Below, one piece after another: positions 57,846-64,000 of a DNA stretch of 64,000 bases; within the stretch, counting starts at the first letter, position 1; every line of letters starts with the position of its first letter. The position numbers and the translations under genes were made by a program. The notes beneath the pieces are model-generated. The model was given only the letters and a program-made list of their open reading frames with translations. It was not told the DNA's origin and did not search any database. This stretch comes from Alitabrizicola rongguiensis (lineage in GTDB: Bacteria > Pseudomonadota > Alphaproteobacteria > Rhodobacterales > Rhodobacteraceae): the NCBI RefSeq assembly GCF_021491355.1, contig NZ_JAKENF010000003.1, forward strand, positions 496,001 to 560,000. Reading direction: 5' to 3'.

Positions 57846-58175
57846 ATGCCTTCCCCTGTATCCTCGATCCCCAATCTCGGGCCTGCGAGCGAGGCCGCCT
57901 TTGCGCGCGCCGGCATCCATTCGGCCGAGGAAATCCGCGCGCTCGGGCCGGACGAGGCCTATCGCCGCCTCCTCCGCGCGGGCACACAACCGCATTTCAT
58001 CGGCTATTACGTGCTGGTGATGGGGTTGCAGGGGCGTCCCTGGAACGATTGCCAGGGCGAGGAGAAGAAGGCGCTGCGGGTTCGCTTCGACGCGATCAAG
58101 GCTGAGACGGGCAGCAGTCGCTCGGGGATCGAGGCGGCGCTGAATGCAATCGGCGTAGTGACCCGCGCAAAGTGA
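57846..58175 (+). CDS. TfoX/Sxy C-terminal domain protein
   Basis: A 109-residue protein matching the TfoX C-terminal domain: IPNLGPASEAAFARAGIHSAEEIRALGPDEAYRRL (helix-hairpin-helix-like start) and a hydrophobic HFIGYYVLVMGLQGRPW region. It lacks the N-terminal TfoX domain of the E. coli competence regulator; stand-alone versions are common. A DNA-binding role is possible but unproven. A shared terminator separates it from ndk. Confidence 0.75.
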   Translation: MPSPVSSIPNLGPASEAAFARAGIHSAEEIRALGPDEAYRRLLRAGTQPHFIGYYVLVMGLQGRPWNDCQGEEKKALRVRFDAIKAETGSSRSGIEAALNAIGVVTRAK

Positions 58176-58177
58176 AC

Positions 58178-58251
58178 GGTTTTTCTACGAAAAATCAAAG
58201 GGCCGCTGCATGAGCGGCCCTTTTCATCATTGAATTCTCGCGAGAAAATTC
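58178..58251. repeat. TTTCTACGAAAAATC element, copy 3
   Basis: TTTTTCTACGAAAAATC before, and GAATTCTCGCGAGAAAATTC after, the terminator at 58197-58224. The left part is the same motif as beside icd (2571-2608). Confidence 0.5.
58197..58224. terminator. Bidirectional terminator between TfoX-like gene and ndk
   Basis: GGGCCGCT (58200-58207) pairs with AGCGGCCC (58213-58220) with a GCATG loop, flanked by AAA on the left and TTTT on the right, so it can end both convergent transcripts. Confidence 0.85.
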
Positions 58252-58253
58252 GT

Positions 58254-58676
58254 TCAGCCGACCAGTTCCAGGCCCGAGAAGAAATAGGCGATCTCGACCG
58301 CGGCGGTTTCCGGCGCGTCCGAGCCGTGGACCGAGTTCTCGCCGACAGAGAGGGCGAATTCCTTGCGGATGGTGCCGTCGGCGGCATTGGCCGGGTTGGT
58401 CGCGCCCATGACTTCGCGGTTCTTCGCGATGGCGCCTTCGCCTTCCAGCACCTGCACGACGACCGGCTCGGAGGCCATGAACTCGGTCAGTTCGCCGAAG
58501 AACGGACGGTCCTTGTGGACCTCGTAGAACTTCTGCGCCTGAGCCAGCGACAGGTGGATGCGCTTCTGCGCGACGATGCGCAGGCCGGCTTCCTCGAATT
58601 TCGCGTTGATCTTGCCGGTCAGGTTGCGGCGAGTGGCGTCGGGTTTGATGATCGAGAGCGTGCGTTCGATGGCCAT
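58254..58676 (-). CDS. ndk: Nucleoside diphosphate kinase
   Basis: A 140-residue NDP kinase balancing nucleoside triphosphates. It has [20 protein letters not shown], the active site [12 protein letters not shown] with the phosphohistidine near 117, and EIAYFF. ATG at 58676 with GAGGG-type upstream sequence on the transcript. Convergent with the TfoX-like gene. Confidence 0.97.
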   Translation of the reverse strand: MAIERTLSIIKPDATRRNLTGKINAKFEEAGLRIVAQKRIHLSLAQAQKFYEVHKDRPFFGELTEFMASEPVVVQVLEGEGAIAKNREVMGATNPANAADGTIRKEFALSVGENSVHGSDAPETAAVEIAYFFSGLELVG

Positions 58677-58816
58677 GAGGGTCACTTTCCGGAATTGTCG
58701 GGACAGGCCCCTGCCCGCCCCTCGTGATTGCCGCGCCCTGCTATCACGGGCCTTCCGCCTTGAAAAGCCGGGAGCGCCGGTTGACGCCGCATCCCCCATG
58801 GGGCAGGACGCATCCC

Positions 58817-60664
58817 ATGCTGAAGATCGAGGACATCACCTATTCCGTCGAAGGCCGCCCCCTGTTCGAGGGCGCCTCGGCCACCATTCCGACCGGCCAC
58901 AAGGTCGGCCTAGTCGGGCGCAACGGTGCGGGCAAGACGACGCTCTTCCGACTGATCAAGGGAGACCTCGCGCTGGAGGGCGGCTCGATCACCCTGCCCT
59001 CGCGCGCCAAGATCGGCGGTGTCGCGCAGGAGGTGCCGTCGTCTTCGACCTCGCTCCTCGATACGGTGCTGGCCGCCGACACCGAGCGGGCCGAGCTGAT
59101 GGCCGAGGCGGAACATGCCACCGACCCGCACCGCATCGCCGAGATCCAGCACCGGCTGGCCGATATCGACGCCTGGTCGGCCGAGGGCCGGGCCAGCGCG
59201 ATCCTGAAGGGTCTGGGTTTCGAGCCGGAAGAACAACTTCGCCCCTGTTCGGACTTCTCGGGCGGCTGGCGGATGCGCGTGGCGCTGGCGGGTGTGCTTT
59301 TCGCCCAGCCGGACCTTTTGCTGCTTGACGAGCCGACCAACTACCTCGACCTCGAAGGCGCGCTGTGGCTGGAGAACTACCTCCAGAAGTATCCGCATAC
59401 CGTCATCATCATCAGCCATGACCGTGGCCTGCTGAACCGCGCCGTGCAGGGCATCCTGCATCTGGACGCGAAGAAGCTGACCTACTGGACCGGCCCCTAT
59501 GACCAGTTCGCACGCCAGCGGGCCGAGCGGATTGCGGTGATGACGGCGGAGGCGAAGAAGCAGGAAGCGCGGCGGGCGCATCTGCAAAGCTTCGTCGACC
59601 GGTTCAAAGCCAAGGCCAGCAAGGCCGTTCAGGCGCAAAGCCGGGTGAAGATGCTGGAGAAGCTCACGCCGATCACCCCGCCGGAAGAGGCGAAGAAGCA
59701 GGTCTTCACCTTCCCCGAGCCGGAAGAACTCTCGCCGCCGATCGTCAACCTCGACGGCGCTGCGGTCGGCTATGGCGGCAAGCCGGTGCTGAGGAAGCTG
59801 TCGCTGCGGATCGATCAAGACGACCGCATCGCCCTGCTCGGCCGCAACGGCGAGGGAAAATCGACCCTATCCAAGCTGCTCGCAGGCAAATTGCAGGCCA
59901 GCGAGGGTCGGATGACGACCTCGTCCAAGCTGCGCGTCGGCTATTTTGCGCAGCATCAGGTGGACGAACTGCATCTGGACGAAACGCCACTCCAGCACAT
60001 CATGCGGGTCCGCCCGGCCGAGGGGCAGCCGAAGCTGCGTGCGCGCCTCGCGGGCTTCGGCCTGATGGCGGATCAGGCGGATACCGTGGTGGCGCGGTTG
60101 TCGGGCGGGCAGAAGGCGCGGCTGTCGCTGCTTCTAGCCACCATCGACGCGCCGCATCTTCTGATCCTCGACGAGCCGACCAACCACCTCGACATCGAGA
60201 GCCGTGAGGCGCTGGTCGAGGCGCTCACGGAATATACCGGCGCCGTGGTGCTGGTGAGCCACGACATGCACCTCCTGGGCCTCGTTGCCGACCGGCTGTG
60301 GCTGGTGAAGGGCGGCGCGGTCGCGCCCTACGAGGGCGATCTTGAGGATTATCGCCGGATGCTTCTGGCCGGCGACGAGGTGGAAAAGCCTAAAGCCCCG
60401 GTCGAGAAGCCGAAGAAGGCGAGCCGCGACGAGATCCTCGCGCTCAAGGCCGAGGTGCGCAAGAGTGAGGACCGTCTGGCCAAGCTGAACGAGATGCGCG
60501 ACAAGCTGGCCAAGAAGCTCGCCGACCCAGAGCTTTACGAACAGGCGCGGATCGGCGAACTTGAGACCTGGCAGAAGAAATACGCCGAGGTGATGGAAGG
60601 GCTCGATCGCGCCGAGGCACTGTGGCTGACCGCGCAGGAAAAGCTGGAGGAGGCGGGCGGGTGA
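58817..60664 (+). CDS. ABC-F family ATPase (Uup/EttA-like)
   Basis: A 615-residue soluble ABC-F protein with two ATPase domains: first Walker [10 protein letters not shown] and signature [13 protein letters not shown], the linker with [21 protein letters not shown], second Walker [10 protein letters not shown] and signature [12 protein letters not shown], each with [22 protein letters not shown]-terminal coiled coil ([20 protein letters not shown] onward) suggests the Uup subgroup. Such proteins act on stalled ribosomes or DNA intermediates rather than transport. ATG at 58817 opens MLKIEDITY. Confidence 0.92.
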   Translation: MLKIEDITYSVEGRPLFEGASATIPTGHKVGLVGRNGAGKTTLFRLIKGDLALEGGSITLPSRAKIGGVAQEVPSSSTSLLDTVLAADTERAELMAEAEHATDPHRIAEIQHRLADIDAWSAEGRASAILKGLGFEPEEQLRPCSDFSGGWRMRVALAGVLFAQPDLLLLDEPTNYLDLEGALWLENYLQKYPHTVIIISHDRGLLNRAVQGILHLDAKKLTYWTGPYDQFARQRAERIAVMTAEAKKQEARRAHLQSFVDRFKAKASKAVQAQSRVKMLEKLTPITPPEEAKKQVFTFPEPEELSPPIVNLDGAAVGYGGKPVLRKLSLRIDQDDRIALLGRNGEGKSTLSKLLAGKLQASEGRMTTSSKLRVGYFAQHQVDELHLDETPLQHIMRVRPAEGQPKLRARLAGFGLMADQADTVVARLSGGQKARLSLLLATIDAPHLLILDEPTNHLDIESREALVEALTEYTGAVVLVSHDMHLLGLVADRLWLVKGGAVAPYEGDLEDYRRMLLAGDEVEKPKAPVEKPKKASRDEILALKAEVRKSEDRLAKLNEMRDKLAKKLADPELYEQARIGELETWQKKYAEVMEGLDRAEALWLTAQEKLEEAGG

Positions 60665-61284
60665 TCGACACGGGGTTCCTGATCACGAGTTTCGTGACCC
60701 TTTTCGTTGTCATCGACCCCCTCGGCCTGATCCCCCTCTTCATCGCGCTCACGCAGGGCGTGTCGCCGGAGCAGCGCAGGGCTGTCGGGCGGCGCGCCTG
60801 CACGATCGCCGCAGCCTTGCTGATTGTATTTGGCCTTCTAGGCGAGAAACTCCTGACCTTCGTGGGCATCTCGATGCCCGCTTTCCGCATCGCCGGCGGG
60901 ATCCTTCTGTTCCTGACCGCGCTCGACATGCTGTTCGAACGCCGGACGCAGCGGCGCGAGGGGCAACATGCGGATCCGGCACATGATCCGTCGGTCTTTC
61001 CGCTCGCCATGCCGCTGATCGCCGGGCCGGGGGCGCTTGCCTCGATGATCCTCCTCGTCGGCAAGTCGGGGCCGGGCTGGACCGGCGCAGGGTTGGTGTT
61101 CCTTGAGGCGATGGCGGTGATCGCCATCGTCTTTTTGCTGTTCCAGGTGGCAGGTCCGATCGAGCGCGCCCTTGGCCGGACCGGGACGATGGTCATCACC
61201 CGGCTTCTGGGCATGCTGCTCGCGGCCCTGTCGGTCCAGTTCGTCATCGACGGGATCGTTGGCACTGGCCTTCTGACCTCCTGA
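60661..61284 (+). CDS. MarC family membrane protein
   Basis: A 207-residue protein with six predicted helices of the MarC family: FLITSFVTLFVVIDPLGLIPLFIALTQG at the start, GIRILMFLTAL-like helix (GGILLFLTALDML), then SVFPLAMPLIAGPGALASMILLV and a C-terminal RLLGMLLAALSVQFVIDGI. Its function is unknown despite the original name. The GTG start overlaps the stop of the ABC-F gene by 4 bp. Confidence 0.9.
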   Translation: MIDTGFLITSFVTLFVVIDPLGLIPLFIALTQGVSPEQRRAVGRRACTIAAALLIVFGLLGEKLLTFVGISMPAFRIAGGILLFLTALDMLFERRTQRREGQHADPAHDPSVFPLAMPLIAGPGALASMILLVGKSGPGWTGAGLVFLEAMAVIAIVFLLFQVAGPIERALGRTGTMVITRLLGMLLAALSVQFVIDGIVGTGLLTS

Positions 61285-61342
61285 CAGCGATTGCGAAGCC
61301 CCGGCGGCATCCCTACATCCGCAAGGTCAAGGGGAGCAGCGG

Positions 61343-61915
61343 ATGGATACCAACGATCTGATGCGGCTGATGTACCTAGCCGTCCTGCTGGCTGCGGTCG
61401 GCGGCTGGGTCCTGGTCGAGTATCGCGGGCGGCTGGGTGCGGCCCTGCGCAACTTCATGGCCTGGGGATTGATCTTCGTTGGCGTCGCCGCGGGCTATGG
61501 CCTGTGGGCTGATATGCGCCGCGACCTGCCCTATCAGGCGGTCGTCCAGGACGGGCGGGTCGAGGTCACGCGGGCGCCCGACGGTCATTTCTACCTGCCG
61601 GTCGAGGTAAATGGTCAGTCGATCGAGTTTCTTGTCGATACCGGGGCGAGCAATATCGTCCTGTCACAGAAGGATGCGCGTCGCGTTGGGATCGACCCTT
61701 CGTCGCTTGCCTATGTCGGTCAGGCGCAGACGGCGAACGGCGCGGTCTCGACGGCTCGGGTCAGACTCGACAGCCTGACGCTCGGCCCCTGGACCGACCG
61801 CGACCAAGCTGCATGGGTCAACCGCGGCGAGATGGACGGCTCGCTTCTCGGCATGGATTACCTGCACGGCTTCAAGATGGAGATTGACGGGCAGAAGATG
61901 GTCCTGTCGCGCTAG
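61343..61915 (+). CDS. Membrane-anchored retropepsin-like aspartic protease (clan AA)
   Basis: A 190-residue protein: two N-terminal helices (about 10-25 and 38-56) and a periplasmic retropepsin-like domain with the catalytic motif EFLVDTGASNIVLS (Asp99), and SLLGMDYLHGFKMEIDGQKMVL at the end. It matches the TIGR02281-type family of single-domain aspartic proteases that should act as dimers. AAGGGGAGC lies before the ATG. Its last 4 bp overlap the convergent TAXI gene. Confidence 0.85.
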   Translation: MDTNDLMRLMYLAVLLAAVGGWVLVEYRGRLGAALRNFMAWGLIFVGVAAGYGLWADMRRDLPYQAVVQDGRVEVTRAPDGHFYLPVEVNGQSIEFLVDTGASNIVLSQKDARRVGIDPSSLAYVGQAQTANGAVSTARVRLDSLTLGPWTDRDQAAWVNRGEMDGSLLGMDYLHGFKMEIDGQKMVLSR

Positions 61916-62871
61916 GGCGAACTGAACGCCCGGGCAAAGGCCACGTCGGCGCCGGGATGGAGCGGTGCGGTCAGGCCGTTCGTCGCCAGACCGCGCGGCT
62001 CGAGACCAGCAAGGATCGGCGCGCGCCGACCAAGGGCAGGAAGCGCCTGAAGAACATCCGTGACGATCGCCTCGACCACCTCCTGAGGCGTGTCGGCCCG
62101 GGCAACCAGTGTCGCGGTCACCGAGAAACTCTGCTGTGCCGGCGAACCGGGCCGATAGCTCGCCATGGGGATGGAGGACGCCGTCAGGTCCTTGCCGGTT
62201 CCGATGACCTGCCGGATTTCGTCCAGCGACAAGGGGAGCACCGTCACGGGACAGGAGTTGAGCGCGGTCGCAATCGCGTCGTTCGGGTGGCCGACCATCA
62301 GAAATGTCGCATCGATTGCGCCGTCGCAGATCGCCTCGATCGCGGTGCTGGTCGGAAGTTCGGCAAGCTCCGAGAACTCGTCTTCACTCAGGTTGATCGC
62401 CGACAGCATCCGTTCCACCGTTGCGCGACGGCCGGACGAGGGGTGACCGATATCCACCCGCTTCCCAGCTAGGTCCATGATATCCGTTGCACCAGCATCC
62501 GTGCGCACGAGGATGGTCATCGTTTCAGGATAAAGTCCCATCACGCTGCGCAGGTCGGGCATCGGTCCCTTGGTTGCGAAGCGCCCCGTTCCGGTCAGCG
62601 CCTGCGCCTGCAGGTCCGACTGCACGAGCGCCAAGTCGAGTTCTCCCTGCCGAAGCGCATCGAGATTGTAGACCGATCCCGTCGTCGGATCTGGGCTGCA
62701 ACGCATTGCCCCCATTTCGACCCGGTTGACCAGATCGCAGATCGCCGATGCCGCCGCGTAGTAGCCGCCCGAAACATCGCCGGACCCGACCGTGAAGAAA
62801 GGCATTTCCTGCGCGCTGGCGACGGAGGTGCACAGTCCAAGAACCCCGAATACTGCTGCAGCCGCCTTCAT
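61912..62871 (-). CDS. TAXI family TRAP transporter solute-binding protein
   Basis: A 319-residue periplasmic binding protein with a signal peptide (MKAAAAVFGVLGLCTSVASA). The family traits are FTVGSGDVSGGYYAAASAICDLV, CSPDPTTGSVYNLDALRQGELDLALVQSD, LAGKRVDIGHPSSGRRATVERML and FLMVGHPNDAI. TAXI proteins bind glutamate, other acids or small solutes for TRAP transporters. No TRAP membrane subunits lie in the window. ATG at 62871 with GGGGGCAGGGG upstream. Confidence 0.88.
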   Translation of the reverse strand: MKAAAAVFGVLGLCTSVASAQEMPFFTVGSGDVSGGYYAAASAICDLVNRVEMGAMRCSPDPTTGSVYNLDALRQGELDLALVQSDLQAQALTGTGRFATKGPMPDLRSVMGLYPETMTILVRTDAGATDIMDLAGKRVDIGHPSSGRRATVERMLSAINLSEDEFSELAELPTSTAIEAICDGAIDATFLMVGHPNDAIATALNSCPVTVLPLSLDEIRQVIGTGKDLTASSIPMASYRPGSPAQQSFSVTATLVARADTPQEVVEAIVTDVLQALPALGRRAPILAGLEPRGLATNGLTAPLHPGADVAFARAFSSP

Positions 62872-63004
62872 CCCCTGCCCCCGATCGCTGGTTGCGGCGA
62901 AAATAGCCGAGCCGTGCCCATCTGGCCAGTTGCCTGCTTGATTGCCCCTCGTCATTGTGCCTCCGACCGGATGTGGGATCGGCGCAGAGTGGGGACAGAC
63001 GGCG

Positions 63005-63805
63005 ATGCCGGACTTCGTCTATGACATGGATCTGGCGCAACTGGCGCTGACGATCACCATCCTGATCGTCGGATCGGTGCTGATCGGGGTGGTCATCATC
63101 AAGCCGATCCTTCGGCTGCTGATGGGAACGGGGCCGGATTTCAATCAGAACGTCTCGTACGTCACGGCGGGGTTCAGCCTGTTCTACGGCCTGCTTCTCG
63201 GCCTTCTGACCGTGGCCGCCTATCAGAACAACGAACGCATCAGGTCCGGGATTCAGGATGAAGCGTCGATGCTGGGCGCGCTCTATACCTCGATGGATTC
63301 CTATCCGGAGCCCTTGCGCAGCGATGTCCGGGGCATGATGCGCGACTATGCCCTGTTCACCATCAATGCCGACTGGCCCGCCCATCGCCACGGCCGGATC
63401 CTGAACGGCGGCGTTGATCGAGTCGCTGCGATCCGTAACAAGCTCGGCCGGTTCGAGCCGCAGACCAAGGGGCAGGAACTCTTGCATGCGGAGGTTCTGT
63501 CGGGCTTCCAGCGTTTCGTCGAGGCGCGGCAGGTTCGTCTGAGCGGGACCATCACCGGAATTCCAGGGGTGCTGTGGTATGCGGTTCTGGTCGGTGCGGC
63601 GGTCAACATCCTGCTGATCGTGCTGCTCCGCATGCGCACGCTGCAGCAATTCGTTCTGGGGTCGATCACGGCGTTCTTCCTTGGGGTGATCCTGTTCGTC
63701 ATCATCGTGCTCGATCGGCCTCTGCGCGGCCCTGCGGCCCTGCAGCCCGATTCCTTCGTCCTGCTCTGGCAGAAGACGATGGTCTGGGACGAAGCGAACG
63801 GTTGA
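63005..63805 (+). CDS. DUF4239 (bestrophin-like) membrane protein
   Basis: A 266-residue protein with four predicted membrane helices (about 10-35, 50-75, 185-205, 215-240) and a soluble middle part with YTSMDSYPEPLRSDVRGMMRDY. The pattern matches DUF4239, which has been compared with bestrophin anion channels; the role is unproven. The ATG at 63005 (MPDFVYDMD) is chosen because upstream frame residues do not look like protein. Confidence 0.7.
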   Translation: MPDFVYDMDLAQLALTITILIVGSVLIGVVIIKPILRLLMGTGPDFNQNVSYVTAGFSLFYGLLLGLLTVAAYQNNERIRSGIQDEASMLGALYTSMDSYPEPLRSDVRGMMRDYALFTINADWPAHRHGRILNGGVDRVAAIRNKLGRFEPQTKGQELLHAEVLSGFQRFVEARQVRLSGTITGIPGVLWYAVLVGAAVNILLIVLLRMRTLQQFVLGSITAFFLGVILFVIIVLDRPLRGPAALQPDSFVLLWQKTMVWDEANG

Positions 63806-63821
63806 GGGTGGAGCGCGTCAG

Positions 63822-64000
63822 ATGGCCGATTTCTCGATCCGGGACGTTGAAGGGATGCGGCAGATCCGCATCGAAATCGCCAACGAAACGGTGCGCGCCC
63901 GCAAGGGGGCGATGTCCAACCTGCGCGGCAAGATCCGCCTGATCCCCCGCCTGCCCGGCCTTCGGGACATGTTCCGCAGCCTGTTCATTCCCGAAGGCAC
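63822..64000 (+). CDS. Probable AIM24/TIGR00266-like protein, 5' part only
   Basis: The first 59 codons, cut by the window end: MADFSIRDVEGMRQIRIEI-type start and NETVRARKGAMSNLRGKIRLIPRL. The GAMS segment after a basic strand fits the opening of AIM24-family beta-rich proteins; the evidence is limited to this fragment. It starts 16 bp after the DUF4239 gene, so it may be the next gene of the same unit. Confidence 0.5.
   Translation, partial: MADFSIRDVEGMRQIRIEIANETVRARKGAMSNLRGKIRLIPRLPGLRDMFRSLFIPEG

Overview
The window looks like the chromosome of a Rhodobacteraceae-type alphaproteobacterium (Rhodobacter/Paracoccus/Gemmobacter relatives). The basis is high GC with strong GC3 bias, the iscR-cysteine desulfurase-sufBCD-sufS layout, a single-cysteine IscR-like protein, Irr-box-like motifs, and protein sequences typical of that family. 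No genus is assigned. Most of the window is ordinary chromosome; the accessory parts are the tRNA-Arg island (about 14.2-15.2 kb) and the sugar catabolism block (about 19.2-37 kb).

Layout. 1-5.5 kb: 3'-truncated typA, two tandem YitT-type membrane proteins, icd with a terminator, an HD hydrolase, a small unknown gene and an alpha/beta hydrolase, all on the minus strand. 5.6-13.2 kb: Fe-S assembly operon iscR - IscS-like desulfurase - sufB - sufC - sufD - two Yip1-like membrane genes - sufS, with an iron-responsive-looking promoter. 13.2-14.3 kb: a secreted SMP-30-like protein and tRNA-Arg(CCG). A 26-bp copy of the tRNA 3' end recurs 879 bp downstream and bounds a small island. 15.2-19.2 kb: an acetyltransferase, a methyltransferase and a DUF2264 protein.

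19.2-37 kb: three divergent operon pairs for uptake and breakdown of a sugar that I infer to be L-fucose-like. They encode an ABC transporter, two FucU/RbsD mutarotases, an oxidative route (aldo/keto reductase, lactonase, UxaA-type dehydratase, SDR, FAH-type hydrolase), and a second set with BtpA/SgcQ, M42 metallopeptidase, FGGY kinase and creatininase-like proteins, plus SGNH hydrolase and PfkB kinase. A GntR regulator is encoded inside the block, and each of the three divergent intergenic regions carries one copy of the same 15-bp palindromic site (consensus RACATKYTAGYATGN). The block therefore reads as one regulon. This is the best candidate for an undescribed system.

37-46 kb: rpe, an ETHE1/Blh-like metallo-hydrolase, an FAD oxidoreductase, tsf-rpsB with a structured leader, a homocysteine S-methyltransferase, a cytochrome c with a perfect FNR-type box, and an MttB-family methyltransferase. 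45.2-56.5 kb: a complete glycogen operon glgP-glgB-glgC-glgA-glgX-pgm. 56.8-64 kb: an NsrR-like Rrf2 regulator behind an FNR-type box, a 44-residue small protein, a TfoX C-terminal-like protein, ndk, an ABC-F ATPase, a MarC protein, a retropepsin-like protease, a TAXI binding protein, a DUF4239 protein and the start of a probable AIM24-like gene.

Two intergenic repeat families recur: hairpins plus a GAGGATATTT box just before start codons (3 copies), and GATTTTTC/GAAAAATC-type palindromes (3 copies). All functional calls come from reading the translated sequence; no database search was possible.
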